Source: Micrasema longulum
Taxonomy: Eukaryota; Arthropoda; Insecta; Trichoptera; Brachycentridae
DNA: 64,000 bases
Reading direction: 5' to 3'
Assembly: GCA_022494885.1 (NCBI GenBank)
Contig: JAGVSM010000460.1
Coordinates: 89,817-153,816 of the forward strand
Shown here one piece after another: positions 12,501 to 20,100 of this stretch (positions are counted from its first letter, which is position 1; every line of letters starts with the position of its first letter). The notes beneath the pieces were generated by a model. That model searched no databases. It had not been told where the DNA came from and saw only the letters and a program-made list of their open reading frames with translations. The position numbers and the translations under genes were made by a program.

Positions 12501-14035
12501 TCTTCAGGTTTTCCCTGAAGATGGCTCCTGCAATGGTAGCCAAACGCCGGATCAAATCCAACATACACGGTATCACCCAAAAAAGATACATAATATTGAT
12601 AACAGTGACCGTGAAAACCTTCGCACAATTTTTGACTTTACCGAAAAATAAAAAGTGGTAGAAAGCTGATAACAATTGTCCGTCTCTTTCTGCCGCAAAT
12701 ATGTATAAAAAGCGCCCCTCTTGAAGTAAAACACTTTGTAATTTGTCTTTAGATTCGTAATTAGAATTTTTCCTGTTGCAGTATACTATCATCTGGCAAA
12801 GTGTTAACTGTTGATATTGGAGGTCAATCTAGGACCACTGAATTTACTGCGGAAGTTATAAAGTTGATGAAGTTATGAAGGGTTACATTGAGGTTACAAT
12901 ATTCCAATTTGTTTTGTAGTTCCATACTTTGCATTAATACAAGTAAAGAATACGTAAAAATTCTCATATATTGTAGTGTATTCGTATCATTCATTATTGT
13001 TGTAAATTATGGTGTATGAAGCTTATAAAAATTATACAACTTATCTGTAGAAATATGTGCAAAAGTAATTTAGTTATTAGCACTTTTAATCCTAAAAGGC
13101 CGTTTTTTTTTTTTTAAAAGAAGTATTTGCGTTTTTATGATTTACCCAAATATTTAATTTTGAGGGCCATTTTCAACGAGTTGTAAATAACTCACTATTA
13201 AAAAATGGAATCAAGTTAGGGTAGAGTGGGTTTCGAACCACAGACCTTTGGTCCATGAGTCCGAGACACTAGCCACAGGACCACAACCCGATTTTATATA
13301 TATATAAGTTATTGTCTTTTATAGGAGCTAGGACCATAAAAAAACCCTTAAAAGCGCCCAGTTTTATCTGCCTTCTTCGGATGCACGTTTTACAAATACG
13401 ATATTTATTTTTGAAAAAAGCGAAACTCGCCAATACGGAAAATATCTTTCTAATACTCTTTCTTTAAAAAAAAACAAATTGGGTCAGTTTTTGGGTAGGT
13501 GAAACGGGAAAACTAGGCCTCGATTTTGTAAATTTTAGCTAGGCATAATCAGCCTGATGTGCAATTGTCTTTTTCACACAGGGGGAGGCGTCTGCGAGAG
13601 TGATAGAAAAACTACTGGAATACCTATTCATAAAACTTAATTCATTTTTTAAAATTACTTTAAAAATGATAACACCACTACTGTCTACGCAGATTTGGTA
13701 CAACACCGTTGATCACCCAAGATATCCATAGCCCGTGTAATATTTAATAATAAACATGTAGTATTACCAGTTATTTTTAAACCATGTAGGAAAATTCGAG
13801 TCCAAAATATTATTTATTTAATTAGTTGTGTAAACAAAATATGTTATGTGCTTTAAATTAATAATATCCTCACAATAATTAACAATCTTCAAAAACATGT
13901 GAATTTCTTTTCCAATTTTTCAACTATTGTTAATTTTTCAGAGTGCTGAAGGCAGGCAAAGTGAGAACTAAGGACATCGGTGGCCAATCTAACACCATCG
14001 ACTTCACCCACGCCGTTATTGGTAATCTCAAGTAG
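426..14035 (+). CDS. IDH3B: NAD-dependent isocitrate dehydrogenase beta subunit, mitochondrial (gene span, 5' incomplete)
   Basis: Beta subunit of the mitochondrial NAD-dependent isocitrate dehydrogenase, the TCA-cycle enzyme oxidising isocitrate to 2-oxoglutarate. In animals it pairs with catalytic alpha subunits. Coding exons: 426-521, 2095-2211, 2775-2982, 5052-5215, 7000-7209, 8496-8632, then one of three terminal exons (10741-10894, 12782-12878, 13942-14035). Every junction is AG/GT and the phases match. Motifs in order: [109 protein letters not shown]. The VKSLPG and [12 protein letters not shown] forms fit beta, not alpha or gamma. The window encodes 341 residues with the 13942 exon. 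The usual length is about 370-385, so the start codon and targeting peptide lie upstream. Bases 1-45 are open and end at a possible GTAAAA donor, but I could not confirm them as exon. Confidence 0.95.
985..1960 (+). mobile_element. Mariner transposase relic (frameshifted)
   Basis: A degenerate mariner-family (IS630/Tc1/mariner superfamily) transposase, readable across frame breaks. From about 1056: [18 protein letters not shown] and GERTCLE, then a stop. From 1340: [48 protein letters not shown]. From about 1690: [18 protein letters not shown], then [12 protein letters not shown]. The catalytic aspartates in TGDEKW and HDSARPH are visible, but stops and shifts make it non-functional. Clear terminal repeats were not found. 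It lies in the intron between the first two IDH3B exons here. Confidence 0.85.
2095..2211 (+). CDS. IDH3B: IDH3B exon, [15 protein letters not shown] block
   Basis: Acceptor TATAG ending at 2094, donor GTTAGA at 2212. 117 bases, 39 codons, phase 0. The block runs [18 protein letters not shown] to [11 protein letters not shown], matching the beta-subunit segment after the GDGVGPE motif. Confidence 0.93.
2775..2982 (+). CDS. IDH3B: IDH3B exon, substrate-binding REQTEGEYS block
   Basis: Acceptor ATAG ending at 2774, donor GTAATC at 2983. 208 bases, ending with one base of a split glycine codon. It encodes the [20 protein letters not shown] stretch and [16 protein letters not shown], the isocitrate-binding-region signature of the family. 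GC content is clearly above the flanking introns. Confidence 0.95.
3025..3607 (+). mobile_element. Penelope-like element fragment between perfect 37-bp inverted repeats
   Basis: The plus frame from about 3370 reads [18 protein letters not shown], later [12 protein letters not shown] and [14 protein letters not shown] matches the reverse-transcriptase catalytic box, and NFLDL with IYRKPT is the usual Penelope-type finger/palm pattern. The unit is bounded by 3025-3061 and 3571-3607, exact reverse complements. A related end recurs at 54113-54210. The copy is truncated and sits in an IDH3B intron. Assignment rests on motifs only. Confidence 0.7.
3612..5045. other. AT-rich IDH3B intron, nothing recognised
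   Basis: The stretch between the Penelope-like fragment and the next exon is very AT-rich, with poly-A/T runs (for example 4350-4415) and no frame resembling a known protein. Confidence 0.5.
5052..5215 (+). CDS. IDH3B: IDH3B exon, [16 protein letters not shown] block
   Basis: Acceptor TTTCTAG ending at 5051, donor GTAAAA at 5216. 164 bases; the first two complete the glycine codon split by the previous intron. It encodes [11 protein letters not shown], then [13 protein letters not shown] and [14 protein letters not shown], with the family's conserved lysine and aspartate. Confidence 0.94.
5216..5330 (+). mobile_element. RTE-like LINE 3' tail fragment
   Basis: Reads [20 protein letters not shown] and [12 protein letters not shown], the same C-terminal/3' tail seen in opposite orientation at 37581-38021 (MTRCMNVEEARIVCQDR). 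It starts directly at the IDH3B donor, so the insertion abuts the splice site. Confidence 0.6.
5430..5625 (+). mobile_element. LINE reverse-transcriptase C-terminal tail
   Basis: The frame ends [20 protein letters not shown] then CST and a stop. The relic at 33840-33990 ends EEARVLAGDRASWRQLVMST then CST. This short acidic/tryptophan tail is typical of endonuclease-reverse transcriptase LINEs. Only the last 60 or so codons remain. Confidence 0.6.
5816..6370 (-). mobile_element. LINE 3' end, minus strand, with AAAT-type tail
   Basis: The left edge is TTTATTTATTTATT, the reverse complement of an AAAT tail. Read on the minus strand, 6120-6240 resembles a reverse-transcriptase C-terminus ([19 protein letters not shown], interrupted). 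Other (TTTA)n-headed stretches occur at 19290, 56140 and 60490. Confidence 0.5.
6374..6397. repeat. AT microsatellite
   Basis: About eleven TA dinucleotides in an IDH3B intron. Confidence 0.85.
7000..7209 (+). CDS. IDH3B: IDH3B exon, [20 protein letters not shown] block
   Basis: Acceptor TTCACAG ending at 6999, donor GTGAGA at 7210. 210 bases, 70 codons, phase 0. It holds the [14 protein letters not shown] and [19 protein letters not shown] signatures that line the metal/substrate site in the isocitrate/isopropylmalate dehydrogenase fold. It is GC-rich (GGGGCGGGGGTGG) against AT-rich introns. Confidence 0.95.
7270..8235 (+). mobile_element. tRNA-derived SINE-like repeat (GATGAT-tailed family)
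   Basis: From about 7650 it shares TCCTGGACAAGTGTTTTC and GGTTCAATTCCAG (a B-box-like motif at about 8022) with the copy at 40330-40760. It ends CCAATGCAGTGCCCTATGCA at 8174-8193, then a GATGATGATT tail. The shared order of modules over about 500 bases supports one retroposon family. 7270-7400 carries a weaker match to the 40440 region. Confidence 0.6.
8281..8343 (-). repeat. Dispersed repeat R, first module
   Basis: Reverse-oriented copy of a module reading TTTTGAGTTTGTCCAAATTT then TTGTAGACAAGGACTGGATT in consensus. Other copies: 21434, 38296, 43330, 43680, 47655, 48358 and 59795. Confidence 0.7.
8496..8632 (+). CDS. IDH3B: IDH3B last shared exon, [20 protein letters not shown]
   Basis: Acceptor TTTGCAG ending at 8495, donor GTAAGA at 8633. 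137 bases, ending with two bases (AA) of a split codon. The next exon must supply one base, and all three downstream terminal exons do so (C, T and A). The block contains the cofactor-region [17 protein letters not shown]. Confidence 0.94.
9264..9823. mobile_element. MITE with about 36-bp terminal inverted repeats
   Basis: Starts TATAGTCCTTAAAATTTAAG and ends with the reverse complement of that terminus (ATTTTAAGGACTATA). TA at both edges suggests a TA target duplication, as in Tc1/mariner-type elements. A second copy in opposite orientation lies at 17856-18384. No coding frame. Located in the IDH3B intron before the alternative terminal exons. Confidence 0.8.
9993..10075. repeat. 18-bp perfect hairpin next to a Penelope-like motif
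   Basis: 9993-10010 (ATCTTCGAGACTGGTCTC) is the exact reverse complement of 10020-10037, with a 9-base loop. It is followed by GGGAAAGCGATGAAACCGG and CACTCGTCTTTTATTTAT. The latter also occurs next to the SINE at 25320. Confidence 0.75.
10136..10530 (-). mobile_element. LINE RNase H domain fragment
   Basis: The minus frame from 10480 down to 10136 contains [20 protein letters not shown] then LARLGAE. W-PGH--I-GN--AD-LA is the RNase H signature of insect non-LTR retrotransposons (jockey/R1/I groups). Only this domain is left, inside the IDH3B intron and antisense to the gene. Confidence 0.8.
10741..10894 (+). CDS. IDH3B: IDH3B alternative terminal exon A (with C-terminal extension)
   Basis: Acceptor TTTAATTCTAG ends at 10740. 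The first base C completes the AA-split codon to AAC (Asn). It reads [19 protein letters not shown], then [11 protein letters not shown], then about 19 further residues ([19 protein letters not shown]) to TGA at 10892. It is close to exon C at the protein level apart from the extension. ATTAAA at 10999-11004 could serve as a polyadenylation signal. The alternative is a decayed exon copy, but the intact frame, acceptor and phase argue for use. Confidence 0.75.
11050..11210 (-). mobile_element. Mariner-like transposase C-terminal relic
   Basis: Minus frame reads [20 protein letters not shown] then IEKK. L-HR-NKWI--QGDY-EK is the usual last block of mariner-like transposases. The rest of the element is absent. 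Confidence 0.65.
11392..11756. mobile_element. MITE with about 115-bp inverted repeats, copy 1
   Basis: Left terminus CCCAGGGGTGCAATTATGAA, then TCTTCTCTATTCCCTAGAGA; the right end is its imperfect reverse complement (TCTCTAGGGGTAGAGAAGAT). The same structure with the same inner GGCCACACTG-GATTAAAC motif is at 55708-56105. Non-coding. Confidence 0.75.
11954..12031. repeat. Tandem repeat, 18-bp unit, about four copies
   Basis: Unit TTCATCTCTCGTTTGTTT, repeated almost perfectly. It is open in one frame (FISRLF repeated), but nothing around it looks like a gene. Confidence 0.9.
12405..12597. mobile_element. Near-perfect 89-bp palindrome of Penelope-like terminal sequence
   Basis: Arms 12405-12493 and 12509-12597 are reverse complements with very few differences, around a 15-base spacer. 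Each arm carries CTGAAGATGGCT...AGCC followed by (G)AAAC, a layout resembling the hammerhead cores known from Penelope-like retroelements. The left arm (minus strand) keeps CCGAAAC; the right arm has CCAAAC. A single arm recurs at 15247-15302. It lies just upstream of IDH3B terminal exon B. Confidence 0.65.
12782..12878 (+). CDS. IDH3B: IDH3B alternative terminal exon B (divergent)
   Basis: Acceptor TTTTTCCTGTTGCAG ends at 12781, with a good pyrimidine tract. The first base T completes AAT (Asn). It reads [19 protein letters not shown], then [12 protein letters not shown] and TGA at 12876-12878. GKV, DIGG and the S.T..FT pattern are kept, but the RTKD of the other copies is LTVD here. I see no AATAAA in the next 250 bases. 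It may be a tissue-restricted isoform or a relaxed copy; the intact frame favours the former. Confidence 0.7.
13103..13292 (-). mobile_element. tRNA-derived SINE, family A, copy 1
   Basis: On the minus strand the head reads GTGGCTAGTGTCTCGGACTC, with a B box GGTTCGAAACCC, then a body with GAGTTATTTACAACTCG and an A-rich tail. Sister copies in the same orientation: 44352-44548, 45182-45376, 55331-55506. A-box and B-box spacing supports a tRNA-derived SINE. Confidence 0.8.
13300..13930. other. IDH3B intron between terminal exons B and C, nothing recognised
   Basis: AT-rich sequence without recognisable repeats or coding frames. No conserved block that I can identify as a splicing regulator. 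Confidence 0.4.
13942..14035 (+). CDS. IDH3B: IDH3B terminal exon C (canonical C-terminus)
   Basis: Acceptor TTAATTTTTCAG ends at 13941. The first base A completes AAA (Lys). It reads [19 protein letters not shown], then [11 protein letters not shown] and TAG at 14033-14035. It is the closest of the three to the standard insect beta-subunit end and is the only one followed by a canonical AATAAA (14117), so it is probably the default terminal exon. Confidence 0.92.
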
Positions 14036-14116
14036 ACCAAAGATGATGTACACTCGTACATAAGCGCTAATTTATTTATTTATTGTATTTACACACCTAT
14101 TTATCTGAAACATGCT

Positions 14117-14122
14117 AATAAA
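14117..14122 (+). terminator. IDH3B: IDH3B polyadenylation signal
   Basis: AATAAA 82 bases after the stop codon of terminal exon C, followed by a T/GT-rich stretch (TTTGTTATTTATG, then TGTTGTCT). This is the usual layout of an animal cleavage and polyadenylation site. Confidence 0.7.
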
Positions 14123-14129
14123 ATTTGTT

Positions 14130-16620
14130 ATTTATGTTAATGTTGTCTATTAATATTATATATTACCAACATGCTTCAAGTGAACTTCGGTAGCCATGAC
14201 AAAAACATCAATAGATCTGTGGAAAAATCAGTGGAGAGCTAAAAAAATATTACTTTTGATTAGTTAGGTGACCTTTTTTAATTCTTCGAGATTTTTCAGC
14301 TATTTTCCCTTAAAACGTATTAAATTTTAATTTTTACTGTAACGTCTATGGAATTTATCTCAAATTCAGTAGATTTTTGTAAAATTTGTGATTGGCAACA
14401 CTGTTTGTTACACTGAAATGAGGCGGTCAGCGCAGAAGTGACGTAACCCACAAAAAGTTGAACCCACCTTTTCCCGTTCATTAATGGATGGTACTGCTCA
14501 CACTATTATCAGTACAACACCCCATGGTACATGGCAAAACTTTAAATGCAATTACCTCAGTTCCACGTGTTTGTGGGTTACTTAACTTCTGCGCTGACCA
14601 CCTTAAATATGAAAGAAAGAATTCGATTTATTCTCCTTTATTTTCGTCGCAAGCCAACTGATCAATTTATAAAATGCAGTTTCAAAATATTAGTAAACAC
14701 TATTGATTTACTAATTAATATTTAGAAAATCTTCTTCTTCTTGCGGTGCCTTGTCAGGTCGGTCCTGCGCTACTCTTGTATTCCGCAGCCAGGACAACTG
14801 CTTATTGGATATACTCGCCATAGTGATTCCTAGGAAAAGATGACCAGAGTGGTTTTCCGTTGCCTTTTCTGGTGGATTTTTCTGTCGGGGTTACCTTCCC
14901 TTAGCTGGATAATTCTGGTTTGGAGGCGCCAGAAACGCCTTTCATCCTCTCGTTATCTGCTGTGATCACACCGTTACGAGTGTGATCCCATTTCCCGGGA
15001 TCCGCGACGTGGACGCTAACGAGTAGGACTAGTCAGTAGTGTTGCCGGTGGAATGCAACTGGGCGTTCGCAGCATTTTATAGAATCACACCCCCAGCAAG
15101 ATGTGACTCACTGCGACCCTACTGACAGTTTAAACCCCAATGTATATCACACCTAATAATATTGTCAGGCTAATGCCGAAGTTTGATCTGCACCATATAC
15201 CCAGAGCCAGAACTACCATAGGTTCAGTGGTCACAAAGAATCAGACACATATGTTTCTTTTTTGGGTGATTCCGTGGGTGCTGGATTTGTTCTGACGTTT
15301 CGGCTTCTTAATTTAATTTCATATTGATTTTTGTGAGTGCCACACCAGAGTATTGTTACTTTCGTGGGTACGCATTGCATAGTATATAAAGATAGCACAA
15401 GGGCTATAATCTCTCTCTATTTAAATTTTTCTATAAGTCTTTGAAGAAAATAAATATTTTATACAGTCCACTATTATAAAGATCTTTTATTTAGTAGAGA
15501 TCGACAGCCATAATTACATTGAATTGGCTACAACACCAGCGCACATTTTTCCAAGCGTATTCGTCTTCATTATGAGTGAAATATGATATTGGGCAAATGG
15601 TTAGCTTTATTGGACGGCGCGTCTACGAGAGGTACAATTTTCGATGACTCGACCGCATAAATCGGGCTCAAAATGACTACTAGCATTATGTTGACTTTTA
15701 AGGATTGAATTGTCTGTGGCATATTCGCATTGACCAGTGGTTTAATGGAGTCCTACAATAAACATTCTAATGGCGTTAAATCACACGATCTTGGTGGCCA
15801 GTGACGTTGCTAAAACGCGAGATAATCAATTGTCTTTGAACTGATGAAAAAAGAAAAAGATTATGCTCATTTAATTTTTAAAAATCTTTAATTGACTTTT
15901 GTGTAAAATTCACTTAATGGTACTTCAGTAAATTAGCCTTTTTACAGTCGATAAATAATATCCATACATTATATTATTTTACCATAGGTAATTTACATGT
16001 ATTTCCTTGTGACATGACTGTATATTTATGTTTTATTCTGACAACTTATGTCTTTTTATTGTTTTTTTAGTCACAAAAGACACGTGATCTTCATTGATTT
16101 CTCAAAAATTAAATGAAAACATTAGTTATATGGTTTATTTTATTAAATAACATTGACAATACAATTTTTTGAATTTGTGATGTAGTTAGTATTAACTTGT
16201 GGTGTAGTTAGCTCATGAAATGTATTGAATAAAATGTTCTTTTTTGTATATCAACTAAATAGTTTTATTACCTTTTATAATTAAGGAAATTTTATTGATT
16301 GGTTAGTCTCATGGGCCGATGATCATTGGCCTCATTCATGCAAGTTTTTATTTTGGATTTTTATGTTGTTTTTATGTAATAGATTAATTTCAACTTAAAT
16401 AATCATTAACTTATAAAATCTGTAGGTGACTTATTGACTATTCACATGTTGTCTATTATGCTTCCTAAAAAGGGTTGGATTGTTCCGGGCTTTGGCCAAA
16501 CGGGTTGAAAAGAAAGCGGGTACCTGCCTACTTGGGATGTAACTTTTCACTATGATTTAGGAAACTTTTGTATTTTCATTATTTGTCTACTTTAACTAAA
16601 TTCATGTAGTGTAGAGCCCC
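14130..16620. other. Intergenic region between convergent IDH3B and THEG-like genes
   Basis: Unlike the surroundings, 14720-15240 is moderately GC-rich and begins with a TTCTTCTTCTTG run. It looks like a non-coding dispersed element that I cannot name. 15247-15302 matches one arm of the 12405 palindrome. 15580-15830 is a transposase relic (separate entry). Nothing was recognised from 15850 to 16620. Confidence 0.4.
15580..15830 (-). mobile_element. Mariner/IS630-like transposase C-terminal relic
   Basis: Minus frame contains WPPRSCDLTPLECLLWDSIK then NMPQTIQSLKVNI. WPPRS-DLTPL-F-LW with a following P-TI--LK--I is the last block of a widespread insect IS630/mariner-like transposase type. The third acidic catalytic residue is in this block (D of CDLTPL). 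The remainder is lost. Confidence 0.7.
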
Positions 16621-16760
16621 CCCTATTTTTATTGCTTTTCGATAATAATTTTATGGTCATGAATTTGATTTGGGGGGGCAAAAAGGCTTAAAAAGGAGGG
16701 AGCCTCCACCGAAAACGGTGGGTGATGGGGGGAGAACGGGTGTCATATTCAGATTCAGGA
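16621..16760. other. G-rich patch downstream of the THEG-like gene
   Basis: Contains GGGGGGGC, GGTGGGTGATGGGGGGAG and an opening CCCCCCC-like run in otherwise AT-rich sequence. An imperfect GCCTCC / CCACCG-CGGTGG hairpin is visible. Nature unknown. Confidence 0.35.
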
Positions 16761-16977
16761 GATCATTTTACATAAGAATCAGCGGGAATGATGCAGGGCT
16801 GATTTTTCAATTTTAAGTATATTTTTTAAACTTATCTAACTCAATTTGTGAATACTGAGATAAATATAATATAAAACACTGTTTTTTTTAACATTGCCTG
16901 GAATATTTTCCACATTCTATGCGGAAAAGACTGGTATTAAAAGGATTTAAATCATTAAAAATGTTAGAGATGATTTT

Positions 16978-17157
16978 TCATGGTTCAATTTTTCCTGTAC
17001 GACACAATCTGTGGTAGATGCTTTGAGTTTTCCGGAGAAACCGTTCCCACACGATAGTCCTCACGGTTCCTTCTATACTGTTGTCTTCGGTCTTCTTAGG
17101 CTTGGCTAGTTCTACCATCCGTTCTGTCGGGACATATTCGAGTGCCTTGCGATTTTT
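16978..17157 (-). CDS. THEG-like terminal exon
   Basis: Acceptor CTTTATTTTAG at 17158-17168. Encodes KNRKALEYVPTERMVELAKP then KK, then WERFLRKTQSIYHRLCRTGK ending IEP and TGA (16980-16978). 180 bases including the stop. No AATAAA close behind; the nearest on the minus strand is at 16633-16628. Confidence 0.8.
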   Translation of the reverse strand, partial: KNRKALEYVPTERMVELAKPKKTEDNSIEGTVRTIVWERFLRKTQSIYHRLCRTGKIEP

Positions 17158-20100
17158 CTAAAATAAAGTTTAACACAAAATAACTCTCTAAAACCAAAAA
17201 ATTCAACGAACGAAGGCCTCTTTAGACTAAACATTCAATGAATTAGAAATTACTGAATAGATAAATAAATCTGTCTACTTTAAACAGATTAAAAATATGT
17301 TTTTTTTAAGATACAGAACTGCGAAAGATTGTTGTGGTCGATTAAAATATTTGTTTTATTTTAAATAATGCTTTGTAACATTTTTTTAAAGGACAGAATA
17401 TGGAAGTCTAGGCATTGCCAGTGCTTATGTCCTGCCATTGGGTGGTTTTTGGCCGAGTCGGCTACCTATACGCGGAATGGTGAATGTCATGACAGATCAT
17501 AAGTATATTTTAATCAGATGTAACAAAATAGAAGTGGGATTATCAAGACGTGATAGAATGTGAATGTTTCTTCTATTCCTTATACTGAGCCAGTAAAGTT
17601 GTGTTTACAGTTCTAGAATTAAAGAGATGGTAATCAGTTTGAAAGTATTACCAGTTTTGTGGGGTCCTTAAATTGAGGATCCTGTGACAGCCTTCTATAG
17701 ACTCTCCATACGGGAGGAACAGACAGTGATATTATTCTGGGCATTAAATATTCCAAATCGCGATGCTTCTTTTTCTGTTTAATACATATAAATAAGTAAT
17801 AAAATAATTTGATTTGATTTATTTATCTTATTATAAATTCATAAAATTATTACATTATAGTCCTTAAAATATAGCTTGATTAGAATGAAACTAATTTCAT
17901 TAGTGATGGGAAATTACTGATCACTGATCAAATCGATTTTATCAGTTATTTCATGCAATCATAAAACTCTGTTTCCGAAAATTGATATAAAAACAAGCCT
18001 ATTATAGTGTGTTTTACACAATTATTCACCAAAAAATGAGACATTTATACTTTTTTCATTAACATCAAATGAATTATTTTTTTATTCGATCAATTTGCAT
18101 TGATCAATTTGTCCCATCTCTAGCGTTTTTGCAAAATTATGTAACCTTGTAAAAACGTCATTAATAAATAGGTTTATTTTAGTTTTCTTTTAGTTTTAAA
18201 GCTGATTTTATATATTAATGTTGATTTATGTTTTAAGCATTGTATTAAAAAAATAAATTAACACACCAGATACAAATGATTTTTCGTGTGTCAATATAAA
18301 TAACTCCTTTGACGTTACTACAAAGTTATGTTGTCACTTTTTCTGACAACTGTCATTCTAATCATGTTACATTTCAAGGACTTAAGTACAAAGTTGTATG
18401 CACAATTTATCATAATGTATGTGAAATTTTCTGTTTACTTTAAAGAATGTTTAGAAAGGATTGCTTTCTTTTACTCTACTGGGATTTTTATTTTAACAAT
18501 TTTTTACATTTAAATTCCATTGTTTCCCGTGTCATGAATGGCTTGAAATACATTTTTTGTAATGTAATTAAATAAAACTAAAGATTGAATGAACCTTTTA
18601 TGTAATATTACAGAGAAAGATATGAAAATAAGTCAGTTGAAAAATGAATAGTCGAAATACCAAAAAGGACTTCTGGGAAGTAAAGTCCTTCTTGGGTCTG
18701 GCCAGGCTCGCTATCCGCTCTTTGTGGCGCCTCCAAGTGAGTGCAGTCCAGTCTGGGGGCGGCGGCTCTGCTCTGTGAGGCCCGGCACATATGGGCCTCT
18801 TCACAAGCTTGGCGTATATGGTGTTAGTCGTGTTGGAGAGGACCTGCTCTATATATCTCTTGGAGCGCTCCGTCAGCACTGCCGCAAACTTATCCTTCGT
18901 ATCCAATAGGATTCTGAAAATAATTGTTATAGACGGGTAAAACACACTAAAAATAGAGCCCTGATAACAAAGCCTGGTTACGGCCCTATACAGGGTGTTC
19001 TTTAAACCCTGTCTCATCCAAAACCACGATGATCAGTATGGGCAAGAAGACATAATAATATTAAATTTAAAACAAAGAAAATTTAAAAAAATCAAATATT
19101 AAAAAAAAACAAATGGTTGCTTCCTTCTACAGGGGAGAAGTGAGGGGAGCGCGGCGCAGTAACAGACTCCCCCCTCCCTCCTCATTTCACCCCTGCAGAA
19201 GTAAGCAACCATTTGCTTTTTTTGATATTTTATTTGTTTAAATTTTATTCATTCTAAAAATTTATTTTAATGTGCAAATATATCTTCTCGCTCATTTATT
19301 TATTTATTTATTTATATACGGCATTTCTGCCATTTACATATATGTGGTATAAAGAGTGCTTAGAAATAAAAAGATTAAAAATAAAAAAAATCGAGTATGA
19401 AATAACAATATACTCGTACTATACACATTATTAATTACTTGAAATACATACATATTTTAAAGAAATTATACAATAACAAAATACATTAATCAATCAAATT
19501 ATAACTATTCCAACCCAATCTTCTGAAGATGATTTGCTCTTTGCTCATACTGATCATCGTGGTTTCGGATGTGATAGGGTTTAATAAACACCCTGTATAT
19601 TTTCTATTTGAATTGGTTTGCAGTAAAGCTCTGCATCTCCTCTACCATTCAAGTATGTCCTGTGCTGCCTTCTATAGGTCTATATATGACCTGGATCTCA
19701 TATCTTGGCATAAATTCCGGCGAGTGCATCCCCTGTAGTTCCACCCTTCAGGCATCGCCTCCCTCATGTAAGAGACCCTCATGACAAATTATGAGTCCAA
19801 TCTACCTAGTTTGTCTTTTGGAAATGGTTTTAGGCATGTGCCTTCTCCCTTCGGTTCTACTAAGAACTGGTCTCTCTAGGAGATTCCTGGAATTTTTCCT
19901 ATTGAAGACGTGAGGTTTTATCATGAACTATCAATTATCAAATATCAAAGTATCAATTTTTATATTCCTGATGGTTATCTCCGACAGCAATGAGCACAGA
20001 CTGTTTTACCTCCCGGCTTCCAGAACCAACTTGCCTCTAGTTATGCCGATTGGAAGAGCAGTCAGACAGCTGAACATTATATCTAACATTACCATTGTTA

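Noticed and set aside
12308..12792. Four overlapping open frames of 86-106 codons
   Set aside because: All are readings of the two palindrome arms on both strands; nearly identical peptides ([15 protein letters not shown]) arise from the inverted repeat.
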